NCBI GenBank assembly: GCA_008921705.1
Contig: VFFE01007084.1
Span: forward strand, 631,513 to 695,512
Origin: Burhinus oedicnemus
Taxonomy: Eukaryota > Chordata > Aves > Charadriiformes > Burhinidae
Direction of reading: 5' to 3'
DNA: 64,000 nucleotides
A program made the position numbers and the translations under genes. The notes beneath the pieces are model-generated. The model had not been told where the DNA came from, did not search any database, and saw only the letters and a program-made list of their open reading frames with translations. Positions 1-15,100 of the stretch are shown piece by piece. The number at the start of each line of letters is the position of its first letter. Positions within the stretch are counted from its first letter, which is position 1.

Positions 1-3000
1 GCATCCAGCTCTGGTCTTGCTTTTCTGTAACCTTTCCTTGTGTGAGGCTGCCTCTTCAAGAGCTCTCATTTTCCATCTCTGGGGCACTGACCCTAATCGT
101 GGACTTTTCTTATGCCATTGTGGAGCCCCAGGCTGAGACTGGGAAGACTGGGGCTCTTTCTGCAGTTATGCCTTTGTTGCTGGGTTACGTCTGCGAGATG
201 CTTCATTTTTCCCTATCTTGGAGTGCCTATATATAAAATAGGGGTGTTGATTTATCTGTTTTGTGGGGCGCTTTGAGACTGAAAAGGAAAAGCTGTGTAA
301 ACGAGTTATATATTGTTATAACTAATAGGAAAATACAGATAAGCATTTTGTTAGTGAGGTGGCTGACAGGCTCCCTGAAGGGTGTACAGCTTCTTCTGGG
401 CTGCTTCCCTCCTATGTGACCCGTTAGAGCTACGCTGAGAAGACAGATTTGTTTAGCGAATGGAAAAGTCTCATACAAACAAAACTGAACAGATGTGATG
501 TTCTGATATTCAGCAGTTTTATTAACATCTTCGCGGTCTCCCAGATGAAGATAGCTCTGTGGTATTGTCACAACTCGTCAGCTCTGTGTGGGATTGTACA
601 GTCGTAATGCAGACAACGCTATGCGATGTCAGCAAATTACTGTGCTGATTTTCTCCTCCTTTAACTCTCGTGGCTCCTGAAGAGGAAAGAAGTATTTTGT
701 CTTCTCATTCATGACCCATACGAAGCATGCCTGATTCTTCTTTCTCCTCCTTCCCTCTTTTCCCTTTACAATCCCCACAATTCCCATATTCCTCTCCCCA
801 CTGAGAGATGGATGTTGACAGTGACAAGAACAGACTCTAAATGGTGATGCTTCACTGGTTTGGCATGACAGCATTTTGTTAATTTTGACGTTACTGCCAT
901 GATTATTAGCCACTGAAATTCATAATTTCACAACCTTGAAAGGACATAAGTGATTTGGGAGCCACAAGTTATTTGCCACTGATCGAATGATGTTCCATGT
1001 AGTTAATTGCGCTTGAAAAGGAGTGATGGGTTGTGGTCTTACTGTCGTCTTTGTCAACAAATGCTTGACTCCCACAAGAAACCCTGAGTTTGAAGATCAA
1101 ATGTGTACGAGTTGCTTTTCTTTGATGATGATAATTATCCTTTTTGCAAAAGAAAAAAAAAGGGGGGGGGAGGACTATATCATTCATGTATTTACTTATA
1201 CAATATACAGTTCTACTGGGACAAGAGGATTACAAGTCCAGATAGAGAACAATTTACTGATCTCCTTTGTCAAAATAAGCATTTTGGACAGCGTACATAC
1301 TTTGTCCTAATAAAAAAACTGCCATGCTACTCTAAGGACCTAGATGTCATGTTGGACCTCCCCATGCACACACGAGTATGCCGAAGTTTGTACCCACCAT
1401 AACAAATTCAGTTGCCCTGGCTGGAGTGCAAGGGTTACAGAACAATCTTGGCGGAGCAAATTTTTTTTTTAAAAGAAGCTTAATAATGCAGATTGGGAAT
1501 CAGTGGTCTATTTTAGTTGCTTTAACTTTGTATTGATTTCGTGGAGATTTAGGGACATGCTTTTGAGAATCTCATTAGCACCTATTTGTGTCTTTAGCTG
1601 TAAAAACATTTGTAGACTGGTTTCTGAAATTCTTGTGATGTTGCAAAGGCTGAAGTGCACTTAAGCAGCAGATCTAGAACAGACAGTTGTTTAAATCCAT
1701 CCCGTTCAAGAAACCTCTTCTGTCTCTAGGGAATTTAGGCAGGCGTGGGAAGGCCTGTCCATACAAAGGAGTCATCCCAAGCCAGAGCTCTACAGCTACT
1801 GAATGAAACAAACACTTTGATAAATGCGAAATGTGTTTCCCTTTCACCTTAACAACCAATGTTTCTCAAAGATTCATTACTTCTGCCTTTTCTTTTTAAT
1901 TTTTAAAAAGGTTTTATTTCTCAGGGCTCCAAAAGAAATCTTTGAAAAAAGTAAATGCCTCACATTCTAAAAGACTGCAATTTAAATCACTTCAGTTTTT
2001 CTTAATTGTTTTTAATTTACAAGATTATGTTGACTTTGTCTTTCAGCTGATGAAGTTAGTGATGGAAATTCACGGGCTATGACAATATATGCAATCAATT
2101 AGTAACGCAACACGGTAATTTATGCTCCCTCTTTCTGTATAATATACGTGGGTGGGACGTAGCGAACTCAAGAATGAGAACAGCGCGCAGCTGAACGAGA
2201 GAAATGCGAATGTATGAGCATCTTTTGGTTTGACCGTAGAACAAAATGGGTTACTATCAGGTGTCCATCTGGTAGTGGCCCATTTGAGTGCCTCGGAGTG
2301 TGGAAAGGGCAGCTCAGTCCAAAGTACCAAAATAAGAGATCTGAACAAGGGCTGTGAAGTCAGTGAAAACTTCCTCCTCAGTTTTGATGTCCGAATCAGG
2401 TTGATAAGCCCATCCACCTCTGCCGAGTTACTCTTTGCCTTGAAGTTCTTTTATAGTATAGCATAGAATATTAGACATATGGAATAGTATACCTCCTACC
2501 TCAATATGAGTGATTCACATTTTCAAGAGGGTATCTGTGCTTAAATCACTTCTCACAGGGTATGTGATGCTAATATTACTCTATTAAACAAATATTTTCA
2601 GGTAGGGGTGAAAAGCCCCACAGAAGGCAGGCGTACAGCGTTGATGGCGCCGATACATAGGTTCCATGAATGTGCTAGGATTTAATTGTTTAATATATTG
2701 AATGCATACTGCCAAAACTCTGTGTGTGTCCGATTTACACCTCACTTATGCTTATTCAGCGCGCTCCATTACATGAGTCATTCTTGTGGTATTTTGTCTG
2801 GGATCAAAATCACCTACTAACATCTTAAATAAGGCACGGTTTCATGAATATACTAACATTTTATAGCAAGTACTTTAGATATGCTTTGTCTGGTTTTGGA
2901 CATAATTGCTACACATGTAAGAGATGTGATTTCTAGATTTTTGTTGGACTAACGATGATTAGGCACCTGTTTCCATTCGCCCCCCCTATCTTATGCTTCG

Positions 3001-6000
3001 TTTTATTTCCAGGCCTATTGCGCTGCGGCCTCAGTTTCTGTTAGGCTTTTGGACACTCGGAACAGGATAAATGAGAAATTACCGATCGTTAGAAAGGATT
3101 AGAGAGTGCAGCGGTGGCATCCAAGATAGCACTACTTGTTTTGCTAAGCCGGATTTAGGAGGGAAGTCAAGAAGCGTTTATCCAAATCGCTTCATTATCC
3201 AGTCGCATGGAGGTCTAGAAGCAGATGTGCTGTTAACCTCTGTCCCTTATTAACTCGGGTTTGTTCTCTTCCGTGGTGTAGGAGACTGAAGGGAAGGGAG
3301 AAGCGTAGCAGGGTGGTGGGAGGGGGCTTCCTAGTGCCCCATGCCCTGGCATCATGCAATCCCCCAGCTGTGTGGGCTGCCATCGGTTGCCGAAACGGAG
3401 AGCTTTCTGATTTCCGCATAGCAGCCTCACGTTTTTTCCTAGCCTTTTGCCTAATTTGGCCAGAGCGCAAAGGCAGCGACTGGCATCCCTTTGTTGGAGA
3501 AGCAGCAAACAGCCCGAGGAAGCACCAAGCTCCTGGCGTTCCGCTGCCAGGATGCGGGAGCCGGATCTCAGGGCGTTTTAGTATTTGCTCCTGTTAGAAG
3601 GGATGGGTTGCAGTGAGCTGGGCACGAAGCTGGTTTGGTCCTTTGGAGTCCCAACATACAGAGCTTTTAAGAGAGAAAGAAACTGGTGACCGCAGCCTTT
3701 AAGGATACATGGGAAAAGAGTGCGGTTTGTCTTCGTGCTTTTATTGCGTTACAGAAATTTGAAAGTCCCTAAAGAAAGATGCCGTGCTTTGAATAGAGAC
3801 ATTTTACTTTCCTTTTATACCCTCTTATACAGTATGTAATGTCTCTCATATGTTTGTTAAAAATTGTCACCTAGGTGACTGACAGCCCCGAAACACGGCT
3901 CCCCACTCCTCCCTCCCTTTGCTACAAAAGCATGCCCACATCCACATCCACGCAGGTAATGGCAGCGAAAGCATTTCATTTCCACGTTGAATCTCCCCTG
4001 GAAATAAACAAAGATGTTGCATTTCCCCACGTTGTCAATCAGGAACCTCTTGTCTGGGACCCAGGTTAATAAATACTTCGTCACCTTAATCCATTATTTC
4101 TTCGGGAACTGCACGCAGCGCCTTCAGCACCTGCCGTTAGCTTAACCAAAAATGGCCTCGCATGTTGTGGTCGGTTCGGAGAAATGGATTTTAATACGAT
4201 ATTTCTCAAGTGAATCGGGAAGTAGAAAAGAAAATCTGGTAGCGCTAACAGCAACTTAATGAGGAAGCAGGATGTAGCTCCATAGCCAGCAACACACGAC
4301 AGAATTCGTACGTGACTGCCAGTAATCCTTGTAAATAAGTAGATGCTTGTAAATGCTCTTTTAACAAATCCAGTGACAAACTGGTTTTAGCATCAGGGTG
4401 AGGCTCCTTCGCATCCTGCCAGTGTTTTTTATCAGAAGACGAACAAGCCCATTTTGAGCATTAGCTGTGTTGTACAGCTGACGCGGTACCGTCCCGGCTT
4501 AAAGGGATGGGAAACGCGAAAGACTTAAGAAACTAATATGAAAGTGTCAGAAGGATGAAAGAATTAGAGGTCAGTTGCGATGCTCAGGGTAAAAACTGTG
4601 CAGAACCCAGAAGAAAGTGTGTCTTCTCTTGGCTCCCAGCCTTCTCTTTCACATCAAGGTTATTCCTTTCGTGAATGATTCAGTGCCGCTGCTGTTGCCA
4701 GTAAATGTCAGCCTGGAAAACTATCGATGTTGTGGACAAGTCAAAATGAATTTTTTTCTTCGGTCCAGGTAAAGCTGTTCTTCATATTATCAGGGCTGTA
4801 GCTTCTCTTGGAGAATTACCTCAGTTCTAGCAGAAGCTGTGGAGTGGCATGAAATGATTTTGGGCTTGTGCCTGTCCCAGGGTACCTGCAGAGACAGCAG
4901 CGAAGGGCATCGTTACGTTGCTGACAAGAAAACCGGCGTTAAAGGTCTTTGACAGGAGGTGTCTGGGTGGGCGTTGCAGTTGTGGAAAACTTAAAGTTAT
5001 GTTGATGAAGTGGATTAAGAGGATTGCACGCTCTCCCTTTTTCAGTTTTGAATAACCATTTATCATTTAATATGCAACCGGTGTGTCAGCAGTATCAACT
5101 GCAAGTGTCTAGAAATGTATAATTAAGCTTTAACCGTCAATGCTCAGCCATGTCGCATTACTCTAGGTGGGTATCCTGCTGTGCTGAATTGCTGCATGAG
5201 ATATGGGAGACGAAGGCAGAGATAATAATTTCCTTTTGATGCAAATGTACATGTTTTACAACAATGTTATATGATAGATCGCATTATGCAGAACAAACAG
5301 AATAGCAAAGTTGAGATGAAACAGAAATAATCATCCAAGACACTGTCTTAATTACTCAGCATTCACAGTGAATCTCTACACTGGAAAAGGGGTTTCATGC
5401 GTTAATTCAGGGGCTCATTTTGATATTTTGATGACACTGAGCAAAAATTTATCTAAAAGAGTATTCAATTGAAACTGATGGAATTGATCCTTCTTTTTAA
5501 GTAGCTACATATTGATTCAGGAGGCTAGAATCTGTTCTCTCTTTCCTGTAATAGGTGCTTTGAGACAGTTGAGCTTGAGACATATCATAGAGCAGGGTAA
5601 TAAATGCTAAAGAGAGATCATGGCCATTACCACTTGATTAGCATACTCAATAATAATTTATCTCTAATTTTAAATTAAAGGCTTAAAGACTAATCTAAGA
5701 TTTCAAAAGAAACTTAATGGCCTGTGATATAGTTCGGCTCAATAAAGCGATGAAACCGTGACATTCTCCAATGTCACGCTCAGAAATGGTTTTTTTATGT
5801 AGTTGTTCAATGGTTAATAGAAAATCACAGCCTTCAGAAAGTTTGGATGTTTTGTGAAGGTATCTGAACACTTGAGATGTCTCTGAAGCTCCACATAATC
5901 CTGATTATTTTTTTTTTCCGATGTCATAATGTTCTTTAATTATAACGTAATTATCTCTCTCAAATGATACCATATAAAACCATGATATGGTAGTTGTTAA

Positions 6001-6366
6001 CCTATATTTTACATCTCGTCATTTTGTCCTCAGTCATCCTTGCTGTCAATTCAAGGTCATTTTACAGCATTTAGATTGATACAGACTCTAAGTACTGGAT
6101 ATATGAATAATACATAAGGACAATATTAATTCAGAAATAGTAATAAATGGTCAAAATGGATACTTTAATTAAAGTGTAAGGTAAGAAAATAACTGTTTGG
6201 CTGCTACCTTAAGGTCTGCTATCAAGTATGTCAATTTTAGGAAAGATGTCTCCTTATGAAAGCCAGCCATATGATGAATATCTTTCACATCCCTTAGGTG
6301 CCTTCACCGAATAAATTCTTCTTATATAAAGATGAACTAATTTTCCTAAACTGTCACAAAATTACA
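1..6366. other. Intronic sequence, 5' part (no gene seen)
   Basis: No exon is recognisable on either strand. The longest open frames are about 115 codons, which is unremarkable for this length. Low-complexity spots include an A-run followed by a G-run near 1150-1170 and a T-run near 5910. The stretch lies upstream of the ARSJ exon on the same strand, and ARSJ has a very long intron before its last exon in other vertebrates, so it is inferred to be intron. Exon 1 of ARSJ, with its CTPSR motif, was looked for and not found. Confidence 0.55.
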
Positions 6367-6655
6367 AGGATGGCACCAGTCTTTTTTCAGTGGTGCCCAG
6401 TGGTAGGACAAGAGGTAACGGGCACAAACTTGACCATAGGAAGTCCCATCTGAACACGAGGAGGAACTTGTTGACTTTGAGGGTGGCAGAGCACTGGAAG
6501 AGGCTGCCCAGAGAGGTGGTGGAGTCTCCAAGTGGAGACATTCCAAACCCGCCTGGATGCCGTCCTGTGCAACCTGCTGTAGGTGACCCTGCTCTGGCAG
6601 GGGGGTTGGACTAGATGATCTCCAAAGGTCCGTTCCAACCCCTGTGGTTCTGTGA
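6367..6655 (+). mobile_element. CR1 LINE, 5'-truncated 3' end
   Basis: About 290 bp matching the end of CR1 ORF2 (the stretch that reads [10 protein letters not shown] in CR1) plus the short 3' UTR. It ends in the usual form: a GGGGGGTTGGACTAGATGAT block, a TTCCAACCCC block and a short octamer-like tail (GTTCTGTGA). It is nearly the same subfamily as the copies at 24787, 35714 and 41541. Reverse transcription stopped early, so no intact protein is encoded. Open frames on both strands here are remnants. Confidence 0.95.
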
Positions 6656-8981
6656 ATTTTAGCTGAAAAATATTTCACACGAGTACATGGCAATATTTTT
6701 TTTTAATTTTTTTTTTTTTCTGGTCATGTAAAAATGCCGGTGTTATGACCAATTAATGTATTCTGTTAGGCAGAATACTTCAGTGAGACGCGTTGGAGTT
6801 TACTCTGTGAGAACGACTGGCCCAGGGTATGAATAGTGTCTGAGACAGTCTTCTCTGCGGCACAGCAGTGAGCACGCAGGTTAAAACGAAGGCCGCCTTG
6901 ACGTGCTTGCAGATGCTCAGGGGTTACGTGCCGTAGCACAGAGAAGACCCTTTACAAACTGGTCTGTGCCGTGTCCCCCTTCTGACATACTGGTCTTGCT
7001 CCCGCCTCGTGCAGCGCTTGCAAGAGGGTCTGCAGACCGCTTTTTGAAGTACCTCGGGGGGCGGAATTCTTCTGCATGCCAATTTATGGCTTTTAGACTC
7101 CATTTATCTCATTTCCTTCTGGTTTTCCTCCTGTAAAAATGACTGAAGTGGGACTGAAAAATTCCGCCCTTACTAATGAATTGGTTTGCCTCTGCCGCTT
7201 GCTTGCCTGAAATTCAGAGAAATACGCGGGGATGGTCAGTCTGTTTGTGTGAACTTCTCTTCTTGCCGGTGTAGCTCCAAGGATGCTCCTGCCCTCCCAG
7301 CACCGCGTTTCTTTTCCTTGTAACGTGTTGATTAGGTGTAATATCCGATGGGATCTAATTTTTGCTGAGAGCCCAGAATTTGGTGGCAATGTCTGGATTT
7401 GTGGTTGGCATGCGAAGTATTTAGTCAAATTGTTTTCTCTTCATGTCGCTTACATGTAGACGTGAAACCGAGAGCGCTGATTATGCAATCGCACATTATT
7501 TCCCCACCACCACCACTTTTTTCTAAATGAATAACGTTCAGTGATGAAGTTGGAAGCGTTGTGCGCTGTTTCCACAGCTGCAGGGAACTGGGAGCAAAGC
7601 AAACAATAGCTGCGTTACACATCTGCATTCCAGCTGCTGCCGACTCCCACGTTCTCCTTTATCCTTTTTGTCCTCCCATTTGAGCAGATAAATAGTCTCA
7701 ATGACAGGAAAGGTCAGTGGCGGATACACTGCCAGTTTAATAACATTTTGTAAAAAATAGGAATTAGTGTATGAAAATACCAATTACAACTTAATTTGTG
7801 GGGTGATTTAAAGTTGAAACTTCTGCTTGACTTTCATTACATGATTTTTATTTTTCCCTGCCCGTGCAACCGGGGAGAGTGACCCCGAGGAAACGCAGAT
7901 AAAGGTTTCTGTTTCTTTTCTCTCCCAGCTTGGTTCCACAGTCAGTCATTTTCCCTTTAAAGCTAGCGACTCGAGAGACGACAGTTTCCTTCCCGCTGTT
8001 CACCGGGCTCTGCCTCGCTCCCGGGGTGCCGGTTGCGTCAGCAGGAGCTGGGAAGATAAAAGCTGGTCCGTATCCTTGAGATGCAAAATTGATCAGAATA
8101 TAGAGCCAGAAAAAACCCAACATTTTCTGGCTTGGTTCTCCAGCCTTGCCAGCAGCAGGGTCCGTCGCTGTGCCGGGGCTTCTGAACTACCACAAGGATT
8201 TCACTGGAAGTCCCTCTGGTTCTTGCTATTGATAAATGTTTATTTTTGTTAATCTAACTCCGGGTGGCATTTCTTGGTGCCGGATGATAAAAATACATTC
8301 GCAGTATAAGGGATAAAATGGTGTAAGGACATCTTTCAAGTGACCAAACGTCAGGGCGTGCGTGAGATCAGAGTTTCCGAATGTCTTTGAGGTTGAGTTA
8401 ATGCATCAAAATCCAAATGGCATTTGGTTAAAGAAGGATACCTCAGCTCCTGTAGGTCCTTGGGAAAAGGTAGTTGGAACAAAACTATCATTGTTAGTCC
8501 ATGAATAAATCGCTACTTTTTTTTCTATTCTTTTCCTGTGTTTGATGGAAGACCCTTAGCCGAATTAAAAACACAAAAAACCCTACCACCACCCCGAAAA
8601 ACGGGAAAGTAGGGCAAGATTCAGAATCTTTCAAGTGCAATGTTTGCAGTAGCACTGCCAGAGTGATAAAACAGTAAATAATTGGAGTTAGGCTTTTTAT
8701 ATAAACACTGGGTTTAGAAGTGGCTATTTTTCTGTTCTGATTTATAAGCGCATAAAAATTCAAGGAATACAGCTGAAGATGAAATGAACGCGTTCATGTC
8801 TGCGCATGAAAACTTCAGTTTTGTTTTATGTGGGCCGGCACAGTGACGGTCTGCAAAGGTTCAGAGCTCACATTCCGTCTTTAATGTTGTGTTTGCTTCT
8901 CTCATCCATCTGCATTCATAACCTGCCTCCCCCCCCCCAAAATCTTCATCGTTTTTCTCTTCTAGCTTGTAACTTTAAATA
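6656..8981. other. Intronic sequence between two CR1 pieces
   Basis: No gene is recognised. A T-rich tract follows the CR1 end at about 6694-6720. The rest is ordinary mixed sequence with open frames of at most 111 codons and a C-run near 8930. It is inferred to be ARSJ intron. Confidence 0.5.
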
Positions 8982-9148
8982 ATCATAGCGTCATAGAATC
9001 ACAGAATGGGTTGGGTTGGAAGGGATCTTAAAGCCTATCCAGTTCCAACCCCCCTGCCATGGGCAGGGACACCTCCCACTAGACCAGGTTGCTCAAAGCC
9101 CCATCCAACCTGGCCTTCAACACCTCCAGGGATGGGACAGCCACAACT
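8982..9148 (-). mobile_element. CR1 LINE, very short 3' end
   Basis: Inverted CR1 tail of about 170 bp. It begins on the + strand with the reverse complement of the terminal octamers (ATCATAGCGTCATAGAATCA), continues through GTTCCAACCCCCCTGCCATG and the CACCTCCCACTAGACCAGG block, and stops in the last part of ORF2. It belongs to the GGGCAGGGACACC subfamily, which is different from the copy at 6367. The 151-codon open frame starting at 9006 lies mostly in and just past this repeat and is not a gene. Confidence 0.93.
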
Positions 9149-12100
9149 TGATAGATCTGTAGAGATTTTTTTTCTGGCATACGGTTTAGCAGTGGCAGAA
9201 GACTTGAGCAGAGGAAATGTTCGGAGAGGGCTGTTCAGATTCCCGTGGGCTTCCCGGCCCGCACACCTCTGTTCCTTTCCCATGGACAACAGGAAACCTG
9301 AAGCAATGTCATGCACCCTGGGCTCATCCCAGCGTGCGTTCAGCCAGGTGAATAGTTGGGAACCGGGACTATGGGGACCAGAGGGATCTTGCCTACTTCA
9401 GAAAATGGACTGTCTTTGTCTCCCTCAAATTTCTGGAAAAAAAAAAAATAAAAAAAATTAAGCAGTGTTGGTCAGGCTGTGGCACAGTATTCTGTGTGCC
9501 GTTTGCTGCAGCAGAGCTCATCTGAACCCTCCAGCCATAACTCACATCCCAGTGAGGACCTGCCTCCATATTCTGGTAATAAATTTTGCTCTTCTTTTTT
9601 CTGCAAGGAGATTTTCTTCTGTAAGTCATGCACGCGTCGGCTCAGAGCAGTAACTCCCTCGCTGTAGAACCAATCGCCCGTATCAATAAAAGCGTTACGG
9701 AGCTACTTCAGACCACTGGGACAATATTGTAGATACGCAAAATATCTTGCCCACAATCTGAAGCAGGTAGGAAAATAGGCAGCATAAGCCAATACATCCT
9801 TTCTACCCTTAATTCATATTGTTCAGCGAAAGGGTATGTTTTTTGACAGATCATGTTCTAATGTAAAAGGCATTTCCTTCGCGCCTTAGTGTTGTTCAGA
9901 ATTTGAACCAGGACAAAATGCTGCACAGCTGACTTGAGAGTTATTTCCATACCTATAGCATCACTCATGTTCATGGCACAAACTTTGATTGCTTACTTTG
10001 GTCCTGTTTCAGCCAACTACCTGGCTGAAATCACATTCTTATTTAAACTGTATGTTGAACTGAAGCCTTTGCTGTAACTTTACTTTGGAACCAAGTATCC
10101 AGAACTTGGGGCATAAAAAAACCGCTTTCTCCCGCGCTGCTGCATAGCTGCTAGTTTTGAAAGACGAACTATAACTTACACAGTGTAGGCTCAAGGCTCC
10201 TTAAGATTATTTCCCAGAAGCCTATATTGCGTGAAAAACGAAACTTTTATGCTGGCATTTAGAAAACGTGTGGAAATTAGTGGAAATTAGCAAAGGCAGG
10301 ACTTGTCACCCGTCTCTAAGTTAGGAAAAGACTGGAAATAAGACGTGAAAATTTAGAAAACATCAGGGAATTTACTTGATACAAAATTTGAAGGAGGTGC
10401 TGTGGCTACAGGCTATGGCTTTCGTTGTCATCGCTCTGAAGGGGCTATGAATTGATACTCGCTGGCTGCTTTGCAGCAATTCGTGTCAGGCTGCGATAGC
10501 TTTATTTGCATCTCATTGAAATAAGCTTAGCTCTATCTCCCTGCCCCAGCGTCTCCCGTATCAACCTGCCCCTCTTCCAGCTTTACTCTCTGATTTTTAG
10601 TTTTAAAAACCTTAGCAGATTCAGCATAAAACATTTAGGTTTTACGTCAAATATTTCCGATGCAAAGTCATTTTTGGGTGATTCTTTCATGTTGGTCCAT
10701 GTCTGATCAGGAGCTTTGCGTCTCTCCGCCGTGCTCCACCAGCCTGTTGGGAGGGCTGAAAGCAGGAGAGCTTCTGGGCAGCTTCTCCTTCCCTCGTGAG
10801 CATCTTACAGAGCTCAAAAAAACTTTGAGGTAAATGAGAGTAAACACATCTTCCCAAAGTAACAGCCTTTTCAAATTATTAGGGTTTGCGGGCTCCTTGG
10901 TAAAGCCTCGATCTACTATAAAGAAATCTTTATTATATCTATTTTCTCTTACTGGTTGTTGAGTCCTGCTTCTAATGATTTGCTGGTGGCAAGTGGGATG
11001 TTGGGGGGGGGTTTCTCCCCATTAACTTGGACCGCTGAGGACTGGGAACCTCCGTGCAAAATATGTCATTGATTTCTCTATTCTTCACTCATCTGGAATA
11101 GCTGTATTTCTAGCTGTTGTGCTATACAAACAGTTTCAGGTAAGATGTCAAAGCTGTTCTTTAGCAGTCCCTAAACCTACTTTATGGACTGGTACCTTCT
11201 TGCTGTATTTTATTATTTTTAACAAGGACATGCATAATTATCAGTAATGATCCCTTTAATTAATGTGGCATGCATACCTCGGTGCTATCGCTCTGTTTGC
11301 GACTCCTTCTGCCAAATTATTTTTTTATTTAAAATACTCTTTTCTAAATCCTAGGCTAGAGCTTATTATTTTAAAAACTGAGCAAATTTGCTTAACATAG
11401 CCCTGAGCTATGCAAGCATAATAAAAATACATTTTCCACATGCACTAGCTAGAACTGTGCTAGCAAAAAAGTTCCTGAAATTAGAAACTTCAGACTGTGC
11501 TTCTTTGTTAATCTTCAGTGAGCCTTAAAAGAATCTCAGTTTGAAGACAATTAATGCAGTATTTTAAAATTATGAAGGCTTGGAATCAATAGTTTTGTAC
11601 ATGCACATTACAAAATTAGAAACATCCCAGCTTCTTTCTCAGTGCAGAACCCACCCTGAAGTCAAGGGGGGAAATACTCAATAGAAAACTCCTTAGGGGA
11701 AGTTTTTTTTTTAAGGAAAACTGGTTTGGCCTACATATATTTAGGACTGCATAGGCACCAGGGGGACATGAGGCGTACCGGGAGAATCTCCTCTACTCTA
11801 CAGACCTTAAGTCTTGCTCTCTTGCTTCAGGGACACAGTAGTGCAAATGTGCAAAGATTACTGCCATTGATCCGCTTCTCTCCCTCGGTTTGCTCTCCGG
11901 ATGGGAACTGGGAAACTAATTTAGCTTCACTGAGGACATCAGAAGGGGGAAATTAAGCCTCCAAACGTTAATGCATTCCTCAAGCTCAGGTCACATTGAC
12001 TTTAGTGTCCCCGTGGTGATTTACATCCACAAAGACTCTGAATCTACAATTGACCTTTAACAACTTCATGGTCTCTACACCTTGAGACCGAAGGTAGGAG

Positions 12101-15100
12101 TAACGGAAAAGCCACTGGCTTAGCTTTGTGTCTTTCTAGATTAAAATAGGAAGGGGAATCATGTTGGAGAGCAGTATCATGAGCTCAAACTCCGGATGGA
12201 GGATTTCTTTGTTTATTTATTTATTTTCAGAAACCTCTGAAATATTTCTCTCGGCATCCAAGCAGCAAAGGGCCCATCATCAAGATAGTCCCTCTGGGAG
12301 TCCCTTGCTTTAAAGTTCCCAGTACAAACAAGTAAACAGAGCGGTGTAACAGTCAGCTAGCTTGAAACAGCTGCCTTGGCTGGAAGAGTTAGCACAGTGT
12401 TTTTACTGTAAACATCTGAACAACTTCCCCGCTCGTAAAATAGAAGTGGGAGTGGAAAAAGCGCAAAGAGCCATCCCCATGTAGAGAGGATAAATTAATT
12501 CTCAGTTATTAGCTGAACATTTCACGTGAATTTGACTTAGTTCCTTGCTCTGCAAATTTCAAATTTCAGGTATCTAACAGAGACAAACGTGATCTAGAAT
12601 AGAAACTTGGAGGGGGCGGCAGAAAGAGAGCATAATACATGGGCATCAAGTATTCACAAGTCTTGAACCCTATACTTTATACAGAATATTATCAGTCTAT
12701 TGCCTTTATGTAAATACTGTCCATAAAGGTCAAAGGCTAAAAAACTCTCAAACTAGATTCTGTGGCCTGTCAGTATTTGCTTGTATTTAACTGTTTACTA
12801 GTGTTGTAATTATCGTAATGAATTCCAGACTGTTCACGATCATAACTTGCTTTCTGCATTTGGGATTAAATTCAACCAATTTATTCTAAAGAATTAGTTA
12901 GTCTTGTGGTGGAAAGCGATGAAATCTATAGAATGTATTTCACAGGCGTTTCATGGCAGTTAGTGGCCTCATGAGTTTATCTTCTAGAGAACCTCCCCTA
13001 AATCAGCATCTGCCTCTTATTTCCTTTATGTTCAGTTTTTTTCTTCTCTTGCACAGTATAAATACAGTTTCAAAACAGTAACGTTGAGACACTTTTCCTG
13101 TTGCTATTAATACCATTTACTTCCATGTAATGGCTGTCTTTTGCTCAGATTACTTTGTTTTCCCATGAATGGTCTGCGAGTCCTTTGGCAACAAAATACT
13201 TTCACTGAAAAAGTAATATCGGCACATAATGGATCAATTAGGAAGGCATGTGGCACAGAAAAGTGAAACAAATCTTGACCATCTTTGTAATAGTGAAGAA
13301 TATTCTCATAATTAGAGGTTGATGTTTCTTTGAAACATTTCTATAGCTGAAATATTTTTACTTAAAATTGATTATTTTGCAGATCCCTTTTTACATATGT
13401 GAATATAAAGATGCGTATCTCTTTGGATGTGCGCATAGATGTATATTCAGAAGCACAGCCGTGCCATAAATAGCATACACAACACGCATATGGGAAACAC
13501 ACCAAAGTCTCATGAAAAAAGGCAGCGGCAGAGAATTGAAGCAGGACCATTGTACGTGCATTGTAGCCAACATATCGAATACCTTACCGAGGGGACTGCT
13601 GCAATAAAACACGGTGCTGTATGCCAGATGTTCTCCTAAGAACAGTATATATAGCTGAGGCTAATTCTTGATATTTTTTGGTTTGGTGTTTGTCAGATTA
13701 ACAGCGTAGGAATTTCACGCTTGGATATATGATTGAAAAACCTTAGCTGGGGAAGCTACGTGTTGTTTCTGAATTCTTTATGAGAATTAACTTTGTATGA
13801 CTGTCGTGCTTTCTGTGCTAGCTCTGTCAAGAGGCGCATTGGTTTGCAATGTGTTGCAAATTCTGTTGCCCGTTCCCCCCAGGAGAAGGGTGGAAGGATC
13901 TCTATTACAACAACATCGTTTTTTTTAGAGAAAATTCTGACTTCCAGAAAAATTAGCTTATCGGGGGAGAAACTATCTGGCTGGAATCGGGGGTTGACCT
14001 CAAGATAGAGGAGCCCGTCAAGGTTTATGAAAGCAGAAGCTTTTTACTAAAATAGCAGGGTGGGGGCAAGGACTTCTTCGGTTGGATCAACTAAGGGGAA
14101 TTTACTGCAAGAGTTTAACAAGGCAGAGGAAAGAGAAGGGGAAGGGAATGAAATGTCTTGTGAACATCGTTCCCTGAGGACTCTCCAAGACGGAGTGAAC
14201 TGAAGGACGGGGTGCTGCCGTTAGTCAGCCTGGTTTCCGTATTGTAGTTTACCTGTTTTAGAAGAAGAATCTGATACTTTAATCATGGGAAAGATGTGGG
14301 TATTTCTGCCTGCGTGACATTTATTTTACAAAAGCAAAGCGTAGATCCCAGAAACTCGTGATTTTGAGAGTATGCTTTAACTCCCGCAGTATCTCTTGTG
14401 TCAGCACCAGCTTATGGGTGTGGGGACAATTGGATGGCAGGGCTCCCGATCCGCAAATGGGTGACACAAACAATGCTTTGAAAAAGTGCCAGAGAGACAA
14501 AGAAAAGCAGCAGCCCTGCAGTGTACAGGGTACAGGCTAGCTTAAAGCAGAGGCGTGCAACACCCAGAGCTTCTGCAATAAATTAGTTAGACTAGAGCTT
14601 CTGGTTCTGTGGAAATAAGTTCAAGAATAAAATGGGAGTTACACAACGATTACAGATTGGCAGGCATGAAAGACATCTATGGTTCTTTCTAAGATCGTGG
14701 CCAGGAAGACATCATATAAAAGCAGACTTCAAGTTATTTATGGGCAGGCAGAGCCTAATGTTTTTAATTTTCTAGATAGCTCAGGAGGCCCATCAGATTG
14801 GCAGTACTTGCAGAATGTGTCAGGAAGTCCCAACTCCTACTACCAGAAATGAATAAAAAAGTGCTTTTGGGGAAGATTCGCAGTATTGGTGGACCTCGCT
14901 GTTCTATTCAGGACTGAGAATTTAATCTGTTCTCACACTCAGGGAGAAGTCGTCTTTGGTTTACAATGTGCTGTTACATTTTATTTTTTAGTGTCAAACT
15001 GATATAAACCGATTTGTCCTTGATTTTTGATACTACTGCCCATGCTGAATTCATTTTCTAATCATATGGAGGCCATATGTATTCTTTACACATAGACTGT

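Noticed and set aside
9006..9461. 151-codon + strand open frame
   Set aside because: The first third is the reverse complement of a CR1 tail, and the rest has no recognisable protein features.
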